Position numbers and translations under genes: made by a program
The notes under the pieces: model-generated
Databases searched by the model: none
What the model was told of the DNA's origin: nothing
Seen by the model: only the letters and a program-made list of their open reading frames with translations
Assembly (NCBI GenBank): GCA_036526255.1
Contig: DATCYW010000082.1
Span: 1-23,024 of the forward strand
Direction: 5' to 3'
Origin: Malonomonas sp036526255
GTDB lineage: Bacteria > Desulfobacterota > Desulfuromonadia > Desulfuromonadales > Geopsychrobacteraceae
Length of the DNA stretch: 23,024 nt
Shown: piece after piece, positions 6,466-14,110 of the stretch
Layout: each line of letters begins with the position of its first letter
Numbering within the stretch: position 1 is the first letter of the stretch

Positions 6466-8046
6466 ATGTCGCTCAGATTACGTGAAATTCCGCTGCATCT
6501 TGAAGAGGATGAGCAGCTGCTCCCCGCCAAAATTGCCGCGTTGCTGGATATTTCGGTTCAGGACATCCTGCGCTGGGCTATCGTCAGAAAAGGGATTGAT
6601 GCCCGCCGCAAGCCTAATGTCCTGCGGGTTTATACTATTGAGTTCGATTATGTCGATGAAGCCGCCTTGCTGCACCGGCAGCATCAGAACAATTGCCTGA
6701 CGGCGGTCGTCGCTGAAACCGTTCCCGATGCGGTTGTTCTTAAAACGCGGCCGCAGGTTCTGGTGGTTGGCATGGGGCCGGCCGGGCTGTTTGCGGCCCT
6801 GCAGCTGGCTGAAGCAGGCGCGCGTGTCACCTTGCTCGAGCGCGGTAAATCGGTCGCAGAACGGGTTAAGGATGTCGGTGGTTTCTGGGCTGGCGCTGAG
6901 CTAGATCCGGAAAGCAATATCCAGTTCGGCGAAGGGGGTGCCGGAACTTTTTCTGATGGCAAGCTGACCTGTCGCCTGAATCATCCGCTGATGCGTAAGG
7001 TGTTGGAAACCCTGGTCCGTTTTGGTGCACCGGAAGACATTCTGTTGCAGGCAAAGCCGCACGTCGGTTCGGACCGGTTGCGCAAGGTGCTGGTTAATTT
7101 TCGTAAGAGTTTGATAGCGCTCGGCGTCGATATCCGTTTTTCCACCAAACTCAGCGGCTTTGAACTGCAGCAGGGGCGGGTCTGCGCCGGTTTAAGCGGC
7201 ACACAAGCACAATTTAACTGCGATCAGCTGGTATTAGCGCTGGGGCACAGCGCCCGTGACAGCTACCAGATGCTACACGATTGCGGTGTCGCTATGGAGT
7301 CTAAGCCCTTCGCTGTCGGTCTGCGGGTCGAACACCCCCTTGAACTGATAAACCGCATTCAGTACGCTAGAGAAAGTCATCCACAACTGCCCGCAGCCGA
7401 GTACAATCTGGCCTGGAACGATCCGGAGACCGGTCGGGGTGTTTATTCGTTCTGCATGTGTCCGGGTGGCCTGGTGGTTAACGCGGCTTCCGAACCGGGT
7501 GCGCTCGTCGTGAACGGTATGAGCCTGTTTGCCCGTAACGCAGAATTCTCCAACAGCGCCTTGGTGGTTGCGGTGCGTCCCGATGATTTTGCCGATCGCG
7601 GACCGTTGGCCGGCATCGCTTTTCAGCGGCAGTGGGAGCAACGTGCCTATCAGGCAGGCGGTGGCAACTGGCATGCACCGGCCCAGCCGCTGCTTGAGTA
7701 TCTCCAGGGGCGTGGTGGTTCGCTGCGCTCATCCTGCCGGCCGACAGTGATTCACGCTGATCTGACGGACTGTCTGCCGGCTTTTGTGACTGCCGGCTTG
7801 CGTAAGGCGCTGCCGCAGTTCAATCGCCGTATGCGCGGTTTCGTCGGCCCGGAAGCGACCCTGATCGGCGTCGAAACCCGGACCTCGGCGCCGCTGCGCA
7901 TCCTGCGTGATCAGGCCGGTGAGTCGGTCAGCCATCCGGGGCTGTTCCCGACCGGTGAAGGCGCCGGTTATGCCGGTGGCATCATGAGCGCCGCGGTCGA
8001 TGGCTTGAAGGTGGCCACCAGCATTCTGCAACGATATCAACAGTGA
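6466..8046 (+). CDS. FAD-dependent oxidoreductase, COG2509 type
   Basis: A 526-residue flavoprotein, starting at ATG 6466, 4 bases after the kinase stop. Residues 1 to about 85 form a small N-terminal domain common to this family (LREIPLHLEEDEQLL, LRWAIVRKGIDARRKPN). The Rossmann FAD site follows (VLVVGMGPAGLFAALQLAEA, then a Glu in LLERGKS). Further flavoprotein signatures are FGEGGAGTFSDGKL and, near the end, the FAD-closing segment GLFPTGEGAGYAGGIMSAAVDG. The GGAGTFSDGKLT and FCMCPGG stretches are characteristic of the uncharacterised FAD-dependent dehydrogenases of COG2509, which resemble BaiN and geranylgeranyl reductase-like enzymes. Substrate unknown. An earlier in-frame ATG at 6427 would overlap the kinase gene and add a sequence not expected in the family. 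Confidence 0.9.
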   Translation: MSLRLREIPLHLEEDEQLLPAKIAALLDISVQDILRWAIVRKGIDARRKPNVLRVYTIEFDYVDEAALLHRQHQNNCLTAVVAETVPDAVVLKTRPQVLVVGMGPAGLFAALQLAEAGARVTLLERGKSVAERVKDVGGFWAGAELDPESNIQFGEGGAGTFSDGKLTCRLNHPLMRKVLETLVRFGAPEDILLQAKPHVGSDRLRKVLVNFRKSLIALGVDIRFSTKLSGFELQQGRVCAGLSGTQAQFNCDQLVLALGHSARDSYQMLHDCGVAMESKPFAVGLRVEHPLELINRIQYARESHPQLPAAEYNLAWNDPETGRGVYSFCMCPGGLVVNAASEPGALVVNGMSLFARNAEFSNSALVVAVRPDDFADRGPLAGIAFQRQWEQRAYQAGGGNWHAPAQPLLEYLQGRGGSLRSSCRPTVIHADLTDCLPAFVTAGLRKALPQFNRRMRGFVGPEATLIGVETRTSAPLRILRDQAGESVSHPGLFPTGEGAGYAGGIMSAAVDGLKVATSILQRYQQ

Positions 8047-8054
8047 AAGGTGAT
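8046..8054 (+). promoter_or_regulatory. Shine-Dalgarno site supporting a TTG start at 8058
   Basis: AAAGGTGAT is a good match to the anti-Shine-Dalgarno complement AAGGAGGTGAT and ends 3 bases before TTG 8058. The GTG at 8043, overlapping the upstream stop, has no comparable site. Confidence 0.55.
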
Positions 8055-8057
8055 GTT

Positions 8058-9197
8058 TTGAAACAGGTATATGTCAATCAGATCCGCGAGCGCGACCAGA
8101 TTGAATCGATTTTTCTGGTGCGTGACAAGATTACCGCCATGGCGAAAAACGGCAAACCCTATATGACCCTGAAGCTGATGGACAAAACCGGCGAGGTGGA
8201 AGCCCGGATCTGGGATCGCGTCGATCAGTTCTCCAGTTTCTTCGAGAAGGACAATTTCATTCTGGTCAACGCCAAAGCCAGCGTCTATCTGGGCAAGATG
8301 CAGCTGGTCGTACAGGATCTGCGACCGATTGAAGAAGGGATGGTCGATCTGGCTGATTTTCTGCCAGTGTCGCAGCGGTGTCAGCAGCAGATGCGCCAGG
8401 AACTAGATGCGCTGCTCAATTCGCTTAATGATCCTTATATCACAGCATTGCTACGCGCTTTTTTTGATGATCCTGATTTCTACCCCCGCTACAGTATGGC
8501 GCCCGCAGCCAAGGGGATGCACCATGTCTATCTGGGCGGATTGCTCGAACATTCACTGGCGGTCTCAGCGCTGGCCTGCGATATTGCACCGCGCTATCCG
8601 CAAATCAACCGTGATCTCCTGATCGCCGGTGCGCTGCTGCATGATGTCGGCAAGGTTGCAGAGCTGAGTTATCAGCGCTCGTTTGATTACACCGACGAGG
8701 GGAAGCTGCTCGGGCATATCATTATCGGTGTCCAGATGATCGAGGACCGGGTCCGGCTGATTGAAGGGTTTCCGGCCGAACTGTCCGTCATGCTTAAACA
8801 CCTGCTGCTGTCCCACCATGGTCAGTACGAGTTCGGTTCGCCGAAACGCCCCAAGTTCATAGAAGCGGTCGTGTTGAGCTTTATTGACGATCTCGATTCC
8901 AAGATCAACGGTATCCAGACGCATATCGATAAAGAGCCAGACCGCGAAGGAAACTGGACCAATTATCATCGGCTGTATGACCGTTATTTCTATAAAGGCG
9001 GTCAGCAGAAAGACGAAGCCGCCGCGGTTGTTAAGCCGGTTGTGGCTGCCACTCCCACTGCCGCACCGCAGCGGACCGACCGGCCAAAGGAGAAAAAGCA
9101 GCGTTTCAATGAACCGCTTGGCGCGACATTGGCCGAACAGTTGAAAGAGAAGAACCTCGATCTTTTTTCTGCCATCACCAATAAGGAAAACAGCTGA
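8058..9197 (+). CDS. OB-fold / HD-domain 3'-5' exoribonuclease, YhaM-like
   Basis: A 379-residue protein with an N-terminal OB fold (residues about 15-90, TAMAKNGKPYMTLKLMDKTG) and a central HD phosphohydrolase domain. In the HD domain the first histidine is in YLGGLLEHSLAV, the HD pair is in LIAGALLHDVGKVAELSY, and later histidines are in KHLLLSHHGQYEFGS. This order is that of the YhaM family, first described in Bacillus as a Mn-dependent 3'-5' exoribonuclease that also attacks single-stranded DNA. The C-terminal about 65 residues are a basic, Ala/Pro-rich tail that should be disordered. The start is most likely TTG 8058; GTG 8043 is the alternative and adds five residues. Its stop overlaps the next ATG by one base. 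RNA or DNA turnover is the best guess for its role. Confidence 0.88.
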   Translation: MKQVYVNQIRERDQIESIFLVRDKITAMAKNGKPYMTLKLMDKTGEVEARIWDRVDQFSSFFEKDNFILVNAKASVYLGKMQLVVQDLRPIEEGMVDLADFLPVSQRCQQQMRQELDALLNSLNDPYITALLRAFFDDPDFYPRYSMAPAAKGMHHVYLGGLLEHSLAVSALACDIAPRYPQINRDLLIAGALLHDVGKVAELSYQRSFDYTDEGKLLGHIIIGVQMIEDRVRLIEGFPAELSVMLKHLLLSHHGQYEFGSPKRPKFIEAVVLSFIDDLDSKINGIQTHIDKEPDREGNWTNYHRLYDRYFYKGGQQKDEAAAVVKPVVAATPTAAPQRTDRPKEKKQRFNEPLGATLAEQLKEKNLDLFSAITNKENS

Positions 9198-9817
9198 TGA
9201 TTTTAGAAAGTCTGCCAACCGGTCCTTTGCAGGTTAATTGTTATATCGTTGGTTGTGAAACCACCCGTCAGGCCGCAGTGATTGATCCCGGCGGCGATGT
9301 GCCACAGATTCTTGCGCTGCTGCAGCGGCATAATCTGCAGCTGCAGATGGTCATCAATACCCACGGCCATTTTGATCATATTGGTGGCAATAATCAGCTG
9401 CTGGTGGCGACCGGCGCCAAACTGCTGCTGCATCAGGCTGACAGTCAACTGCTGGCCAGCGCCGCCAGGCATGCCGCGGCCTATGGCATGAAAACCGACA
9501 GCTCCCCTGAGCCACAACGGTTGCTGAAGGGGGGGGAGCAACTGCAGCTTGGAGAGCTGTCGATCGACGTCATTCATACTCCCGGTCACACGCCGGGCGG
9601 CATCTGTCTGTTGATTGAAAATCAGCTGATCGTCGGCGATACGCTGTTTGCCGGTTCGATCGGCCGCACCGATCTGCCCGGTGGCGATCATCAGCAGTTG
9701 ATTAACAGCATCCGCGAAAAACTGCTGATTCTGCCTGACGCGACCGAAGCCCACCCAGGTCACGGACCCTCAACTACCATCGGCCGTGAAAAACTCCATA
9801 ATCCATTTTTGAGCTGA
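9197..9817 (+). CDS. metallo-beta-lactamase-fold hydrolase, glyoxalase II-like
   Basis: A 206-residue cytosolic MBL-fold protein. The binuclear metal site is complete: HGHFDH (the HxHxDH motif, about residues 55-60), the later His in IHTPGHTPGG, the bridging Asp in IVGDTLFAGSIGRTDLPG, and the last His in EAHPGHGPSTTIG. The GSIGRTDLPGG and HPGHGP segments match the small hydroxyacylglutathione-hydrolase-like clade widespread in anaerobes, where substrates are often unknown thioesters. No glutathione-binding C-terminal extension is present, so true glyoxalase II activity is doubtful. Its start overlaps the YhaM-like stop (TGATG at 9195-9199) and coaBC follows 10 bases after its stop, so all three are likely co-translated. 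Confidence 0.9.
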   Translation: MILESLPTGPLQVNCYIVGCETTRQAAVIDPGGDVPQILALLQRHNLQLQMVINTHGHFDHIGGNNQLLVATGAKLLLHQADSQLLASAARHAAAYGMKTDSSPEPQRLLKGGEQLQLGELSIDVIHTPGHTPGGICLLIENQLIVGDTLFAGSIGRTDLPGGDHQQLINSIREKLLILPDATEAHPGHGPSTTIGREKLHNPFLS

Positions 9818-9827
9818 GCGAGGCGCC

Positions 9828-11030
9828 ATGTTACAGGGGAAAACCGTAATTCTTGGAATCAGTGGCGGGATTGCCGTCTACAAGGCAGTCGAGCTGCTGC
9901 GACTGTTAACCAAGGCCGGTGCTGACGTGCATGTCGTGATGACGAAAAATGCGCAGGAGTTCATGACCCCCTTGACCTTTCAGGCCCTCTCGGGGAATCC
10001 GGTTCATACCGAACTGTTCAACCTGTATCAGGAGCAGGAGATCGATCATATCTCGCTGGCTGATCGTGCTGATCTGTTTATTCTGGCTCCGGCGACGGCG
10101 AATCTGGTCGGTAAGATCGCTCAGGGGCTGGCTGATGATCTGTTGACAACCAGCGTTATGGCCACCAAGGCGCCGGTGCTGGTGGTGCCGGCGATGAACA
10201 GTAATATGTACGAGAACCCAATCTATCAGCGCAATGAAAAGCTGCTGGTCGATGGTGGATATCACGTCATGGAACCGGCGACCGGGGCCTTGGCCTGTGG
10301 CTGGCAGGGCAAGGGGAAACTGCCCGATCCTGAGCAGATTCTCGAAACCGCGCTCATGGTTCTGGCACCGAAAGATCTGCTCGGTTGTCATCTGTTGGTG
10401 ACTGCCGGCCCGACCCGCGAAGAGATCGACCCGGTGCGTTATCTGAGTAACTATTCTTCAGGCAAGATGGGCTACGCGGTTGCCGCCGTGGCCTGCCGCA
10501 GGGGCGCTTCGGTCACGCTCGTTTCGGGGCCGACCGCTCTGACTGTTCCCGCCGGGGTGAGGTGTGTGCCGGTCTGTTCCGCCGAGGAGATGCGGGTTGC
10601 GGTGCTGGCTGAATTTGACAGCGCAGATGTGGTGATCAAGTCGGCCGCGGTCGCCGATTACCGACCGTTGAATCGTGCCGCGCAGAAGGTCAAGAAGCAG
10701 ATGGATGAGATGACTCTGCCGCTGGAGAAAAACCCAGACATCCTCGCTGAATTGGGCGCTTTGAAAGGGGAGCAGGTGCTGGTCGGTTTTGCTGCCGAAA
10801 CTGAGCGTCTACTGGTACACGCGGCAGAAAAGCTGCGCAAGAAAAACCTTGATCTGATTGTCGCCAACGATGTCAGCAAGGCCGGCGCCGGGTTCAATGT
10901 TGACACCAACATCGTGCGTATTTTACACGCCAATGGTGATATTGAAGAGTTCGATCTGATGTCCAAGGAGCAGGTTGCCGAACGGCTGCTGGACCGGGTC
11001 GCGCTGTTGTGGAAGCTCAAGCAACAGTAA
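9828..11030 (+). CDS. coaBC: bifunctional phosphopantothenoylcysteine decarboxylase / phosphopantothenate-cysteine ligase
   Basis: Two-step enzyme of coenzyme A synthesis: CoaB joins cysteine to 4'-phosphopantothenate and CoaC decarboxylates the product using FMN. The 400-residue length is standard. The CoaC half (1 to about 180) shows ILGISGGIAVYKAVELLR, the active-site His in IDHISLADRADL, the PAMNSNMYENP motif and the flap Cys in ALACGWQGKGKLP. The CoaB half (about 185-400) shows VTAGPTREEIDPVRYLSNYS with SSGKMGYAVA, KSAAVADYRP, LEKNPDIL, VGFAAETE and DLIVANDVS. All signature residues are present, so both activities are expected. It ends the run beginning with the kinase. Its last 14 bases overlap the 3' end of the opposing phospholipase-like gene. 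Confidence 0.97.
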   Translation: MLQGKTVILGISGGIAVYKAVELLRLLTKAGADVHVVMTKNAQEFMTPLTFQALSGNPVHTELFNLYQEQEIDHISLADRADLFILAPATANLVGKIAQGLADDLLTTSVMATKAPVLVVPAMNSNMYENPIYQRNEKLLVDGGYHVMEPATGALACGWQGKGKLPDPEQILETALMVLAPKDLLGCHLLVTAGPTREEIDPVRYLSNYSSGKMGYAVAAVACRRGASVTLVSGPTALTVPAGVRCVPVCSAEEMRVAVLAEFDSADVVIKSAAVADYRPLNRAAQKVKKQMDEMTLPLEKNPDILAELGALKGEQVLVGFAAETERLLVHAAEKLRKKNLDLIVANDVSKAGAGFNVDTNIVRILHANGDIEEFDLMSKEQVAERLLDRVALLWKLKQQ

Positions 11031-11928
11031 ATAGCGGCAGCAGCTCATCCGGGTCGGTAATCCCCAGCTTGAAACGGTTACGCAGCTCTTCGAGGATCAG
11101 ATCCGAATCCTCTTTGTGCAGCTTGCCGTCGAGCCAGAGCAGGTTCATGTTTTTACGGATATGTTTGGCCGCAGTCAAGGCCCGGTCGCCGGTCGGGTCA
11201 GCGTTCCAGTAGGGGCTCTGTTCATCGCCAAGGATGCCATTGATCGCCTCCACCCCAAGTAGCAGGTATTCACTGTGTTCGGTGCTGTCCAGTTCCCACT
11301 TCGAGTGCGCCGCCACCGTCTGCAGCATCTTATGCCAGCGTTGCAGGCGGCTGACCAGCATCATCGAATTGAACAGCTGCTTGTTGGTGCGGAAGGAAAA
11401 GATCGTTTTCGAGATAATCCGGCTGAGCATCTGATCCAGGTCACGATTGTCGCGCTTTGAGAGCTGTTGCGCCAGCCCCCAGACCTCGTCAGAAATGCCG
11501 CTTTCCGCACGGATCTCCCAGTAAGCGTGGTTGTGCAGGATGGTGTTGAAGGTCATCGAAAGCTTCAGCGGGACGTAATAGTTGTGGGCGATGGTATCCG
11601 CAGCGAGATGGGCCAGATAGCCGTAGGCGCAAGCTTCCGCCGCAGGTCCTTCAGCGCGGGCCTGTGAGAGGATCTGCTTGCCGACCCGCCAGTTATGGCA
11701 ATGATCCAGATAGTGGGTGAACTTTTTCCCCAGGGTGATGTCCGCAGCAACGCAGCCGTAGAGAAACGCCATTGGCTGGGCGGCCAGCAGCGCCTGTAGC
11801 GCGCCCGGCAGTTGACCTGGCGCAGCCAGCACGCAGGAACCGAGGCTGAGGTGCACGCCGGCGCCCCAAGCCAGCGCATCGGCCGGAATCACCAGTAGAA
11901 TCAGTAGAGAAAAAATCAGGCGCAGCAT
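11017..11928 (-). CDS. secreted zinc-dependent phospholipase C-like protein
   Basis: A 303-residue protein with a signal peptide (residues 1-20) and an ALA cleavage site that would leave Trp21 as the mature N-terminus, as in bacterial zinc phospholipases C, where Trp1 ligates zinc through its amino group. Further candidate ligands follow the family order: H26 (GVHLSLG), an Asp in YGCVAADITLG, a His in KKFTHYLDH, the H-x3-D-x3-H run in YLAHLAADTIAHNYY, and H/E in LHNHAYWEIRAE. It is therefore a Zn_dep_PLPC-family (PF00882) protein exported to the periplasm or beyond. Activity on phospholipids is inferred. A GGAGG site precedes ATG 11928. It converges on coaBC with a 14-base overlap and diverges from the glycosylase gene. 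Confidence 0.88.
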   Translation of the reverse strand: MLRLIFSLLILLVIPADALAWGAGVHLSLGSCVLAAPGQLPGALQALLAAQPMAFLYGCVAADITLGKKFTHYLDHCHNWRVGKQILSQARAEGPAAEACAYGYLAHLAADTIAHNYYVPLKLSMTFNTILHNHAYWEIRAESGISDEVWGLAQQLSKRDNRDLDQMLSRIISKTIFSFRTNKQLFNSMMLVSRLQRWHKMLQTVAAHSKWELDSTEHSEYLLLGVEAINGILGDEQSPYWNADPTGDRALTAAKHIRKNMNLLWLDGKLHKEDSDLILEELRNRFKLGITDPDELLPLFTVA

Positions 11929-11969
11929 GTCGCCTCCAGTTGTTAAATACCAGGACAGGAAAACTTTCC

Positions 11970-12689
11970 ATGCCCGAAAAATTATATCACGAATGCCGTG
12001 AACTAATCTCCCAGTGTCGTGAAACCCTTACGGATTTGACCGAGTGGGGATTCGAAACCGTTGCCAGCCCAGAGCTAGACGCTTTGCCGGTCTGCCCGGT
12101 CGGGCCCGGCGTTTCACCGGCTGCTGCGACGGTCTGCCGGGCGGAGACTTTGGCAGAGCTCGCCACGCGCTTGCAGGATTGCACCCGTTGTTCCCTGTGT
12201 AAAGAGCGCCAGCAGGTGGTTTTTGGCGTCGGTAATCCGCAGGCTGACCTGGTGCTGGTCGGTGAGGCTCCGGGCCGGGAGGAGGATGAAAAGGGCTTTC
12301 CTTTTGTCGGTGAAGCCGGGCAACTGCTCGATCGTATCCTGTTTGCCATGAAGCTGTCGCGGGAGGATGTCTATATCTGCAATGTTATCAAGTGCCGGCC
12401 GCCGAGAAATCGCGATCCGCAAGAGGATGAGATTGCCGCCTGCGAACAGTTTCTCAAGTTGCAGCTGGCTGCGATCCGGCCGCGCCTGATTGTCACCCTC
12501 GGACGTTTCGCGACCCAGACGCTGCTGCAGAGTAAAGACCCGATCAGCCAGCTGCGCGGCCATTGGCATGAGTATGAAGGGATTCCGGTGATGCCGACTT
12601 TTCACCCGGCGTTTCTGCTGCGCAAGCCGGCCGGCAAGCGGGAGGTCTGGGAGGATATGAAGCAGGTGATGCACAAACTGGCGCGTTAA
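11970..12689 (+). CDS. uracil-DNA glycosylase, family 4 (iron-sulfur type)
   Basis: Base-excision repair enzyme that removes uracil from DNA. The 239-residue product has a variable N-terminal stretch (1 to about 60), then the family 4 core: CTRCSLCKERQQVVFGVGN with iron-sulfur cysteines, the uracil-site motif GEAPGREEDEKGFPFVGEAG, the ICNVIKCRPPRNRDP loop with another cysteine, AACEQF with the fourth, and the closing HPAFLLRKP motif with the DNA-intercalation region. The GEAPG(R)xED motif distinguishes it from family 1 Ung. The start is ATG 11970, with AGGACAGGA 9 bases upstream; an in-frame TTG at 11940 adds ten residues with no site. The short divergent gap to the phospholipase-like gene (11929-11969) must hold any promoters for both. 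Confidence 0.94.
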   Translation: MPEKLYHECRELISQCRETLTDLTEWGFETVASPELDALPVCPVGPGVSPAAATVCRAETLAELATRLQDCTRCSLCKERQQVVFGVGNPQADLVLVGEAPGREEDEKGFPFVGEAGQLLDRILFAMKLSREDVYICNVIKCRPPRNRDPQEDEIAACEQFLKLQLAAIRPRLIVTLGRFATQTLLQSKDPISQLRGHWHEYEGIPVMPTFHPAFLLRKPAGKREVWEDMKQVMHKLAR

Positions 12690-12707
12690 TGGTGATGTCG
12701 GGAGATG

Positions 12708-13061
12708 TCAGGCGTAGATATTGAGCAATGATCCGGGCAGCGGCGTATTTTTTGCGCTGAGCTGATATTTATTTGCAACAGATGTCAGCGGACTGCCTGT
12801 CTCCATGGTGGCACTGGTCGTTGGTTCCCCTGCAAGGGTGTTGTCAAGGGTGTGCCGTTCTTGATTGAGAACCTGCTGGCTGGGGGTGTAGAACTCGACA
12901 TATTCGGCATCAATGACCTGAGCCGTGGCGGGTTGTGAATTTCTGTTATACGAGTCCGTTGCGGCCTGAAGCTTTGGTCGTCCGGCAGTCGCTGTTATCG
13001 ACACGGCCTCCGGCGGGATGTTGCCGGTCCGTGTCGAGATGTAGGCAGAAGGGATTTTCAC
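12708..13061 (-). CDS. small hypothetical protein, 117 aa, GTG start
   Basis: I do not recognise this protein. It begins at GTG 13061 with a GGGG site about 9 bases upstream and ends 18 bases from the convergent glycosylase gene. The composition is polar and low in hydrophobic stretches (Ser, Thr, Asn, Gln, Pro rich), with no signal peptide, no membrane span and no cysteine. Residues about 48-62 (AQVIDAEYVEFYTPS) and the C-terminus PLPGSLLNIYA are the most structured-looking parts; the rest is probably disordered. A strong promoter (13117-13145) points straight at it and leaves a 5' leader of about 50 bases, which is the best evidence that it is a real gene. Function unknown. Confidence 0.65.
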   Translation of the reverse strand: MKIPSAYISTRTGNIPPEAVSITATAGRPKLQAATDSYNRNSQPATAQVIDAEYVEFYTPSQQVLNQERHTLDNTLAGEPTTSATMETGSPLTSVANKYQLSAKNTPLPGSLLNIYA

Positions 13062-13116
13062 TGTCGCTGTCCCCGTAAAGAAAGCTTGTCTCTGTTGATC
13101 CTTTTATTACAGCTAA

Positions 13117-13145
13117 ACTATAGAACTGCCGAGGTTTTTATGCAA
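13117..13145 (-). promoter_or_regulatory. sigma70-type promoter for the 117-aa gene
   Basis: On the minus strand TTGCAT (13145-13140), a 17-base spacer and TATAGT (13122-13117) form one of the best promoter matches in the window (4/6 and 5/6). Transcription would start near 13110. A GC-rich inverted repeat (GCGCAG 13155-13160 / CTGCGC 13167-13172) lies just upstream. Confidence 0.6.
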
Positions 13146-13188
13146 GGTGCGATCGCGCAGCCGGCACTGCGCAACCCCGTCTATCATA

Positions 13189-14109
13189 TCAAGGCTGCAG
13201 AAGTTTCTGCCGGTCTGCTGCAGTTAAGCTTTCGACATATTCGCTCATGCCGCGAATCGAATTTCCAAGAAAATAGCGTTCGCGGGTGCGGATATCTTCA
13301 TCCAACTGATATTGATTGCGATAATTTTCATCGTTCTGCTGCAGCCAGTCGTAAACGTCTGCCTCTTCAATTGTCTTACTCTTCTCCAGCAGTTCAGCAA
13401 TCCCCCGGACCCAGAGTTTCAGCTGTTTCAGTCCGATTTGCAGGTACTGCACCGCCGGTTCAACCAGACCGTAGTGGGCAATGACCAGGTAGCGCGGCTG
13501 CAGGTCGATCATCCGCTGCACTGAATCGACGGCAACTTCAAGGATGAAGCGTGGCGGCGTTGCCGGGCGCATGTAGATTCCTTTGGCAACCGCCGAGTGC
13601 ACACCGACGACCTCGCCGCCGAACAGCAGGTCGTCAAACTGATAGCAGCAGTGATGCTGCGCATGCCCCGGCGTCAGATAAACCTTCAACCGGTCATCGG
13701 CGAACTGCTCGGCAGAGAGGATATTGGTCTGCGGCACCGGCAGAATTTCACCGTAGACTTCTGCGAGTTCGCCGAGCACCTTCTGGGTACCGAGCCAGAG
13801 CTGCTGCGGCTCGACCATGTGTCTGATCCCCTGTTGATGACAGACCACCTGCGCCGCCGGAAACTCTTTTACCAGCGCGCCGGTACCGCCGGCGTGATCG
13901 ATATGGATGTGGGTCAGCAGAATATAATCGAGTCGGGTCACCTGATGCCGGCGCAGTTCGGCCAGCAGGTGCGGCATGGTCGACAGCGGACCGGGGTCGA
14001 CAACAAAGGTCAGCTCATCGGTGTGATAAAGCCAGCAGCTGACAAATTTTCGAAAGCCTTCCATGACCGGCATGTCGAGATCGATACAGTGCAAACTTTT
14101 CAGGTTCAT
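13189..14109 (-). CDS. metallo-beta-lactamase-fold hydrolase with C-terminal helical extension
   Basis: A 306-residue MBL-fold protein. Metal-site motifs are THIHIDHAGG (HxHxDH), LTPGHAQHHCCYQ, the bridging Asp position replaced or shifted in the LLFGGEVVGVH stretch, and VIAHYGL for the last His. In that stretch Glu follows GG where Asp is usual (the typical motif is (F/T)GD), so metal handling may differ. After the catalytic core a C-terminal extension of about 75 residues is helical and charged. The likely start is ATG 14109, beginning MNLKSLHCIDLDMP, one base after the SseB-like stop (14111); upstream in-frame starts would overlap that gene. The substrate is unknown. Confidence 0.88.
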   Translation of the reverse strand: MNLKSLHCIDLDMPVMEGFRKFVSCWLYHTDELTFVVDPGPLSTMPHLLAELRRHQVTRLDYILLTHIHIDHAGGTGALVKEFPAAQVVCHQQGIRHMVEPQQLWLGTQKVLGELAEVYGEILPVPQTNILSAEQFADDRLKVYLTPGHAQHHCCYQFDDLLFGGEVVGVHSAVAKGIYMRPATPPRFILEVAVDSVQRMIDLQPRYLVIAHYGLVEPAVQYLQIGLKQLKLWVRGIAELLEKSKTIEEADVYDWLQQNDENYRNQYQLDEDIRTRERYFLGNSIRGMSEYVESLTAADRQKLLQP

Positions 14110-14110
14110 A

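Noticed and set aside
8565..9763. Two long antisense frames opposite the YhaM-like and MBL genes
   Set aside because: Both lie wholly opposite genes with complete catalytic motifs; low-complexity Gln/Leu-rich translations suggest chance openness.
13153..13174. GC-rich hairpin after the MBL hydrolase gene, read as a terminator
   Set aside because: The stem is good but no T-run follows it on the minus strand; the run of five T on the plus strand lies on the wrong side. It may be an upstream element of the promoter at 13117-13145.
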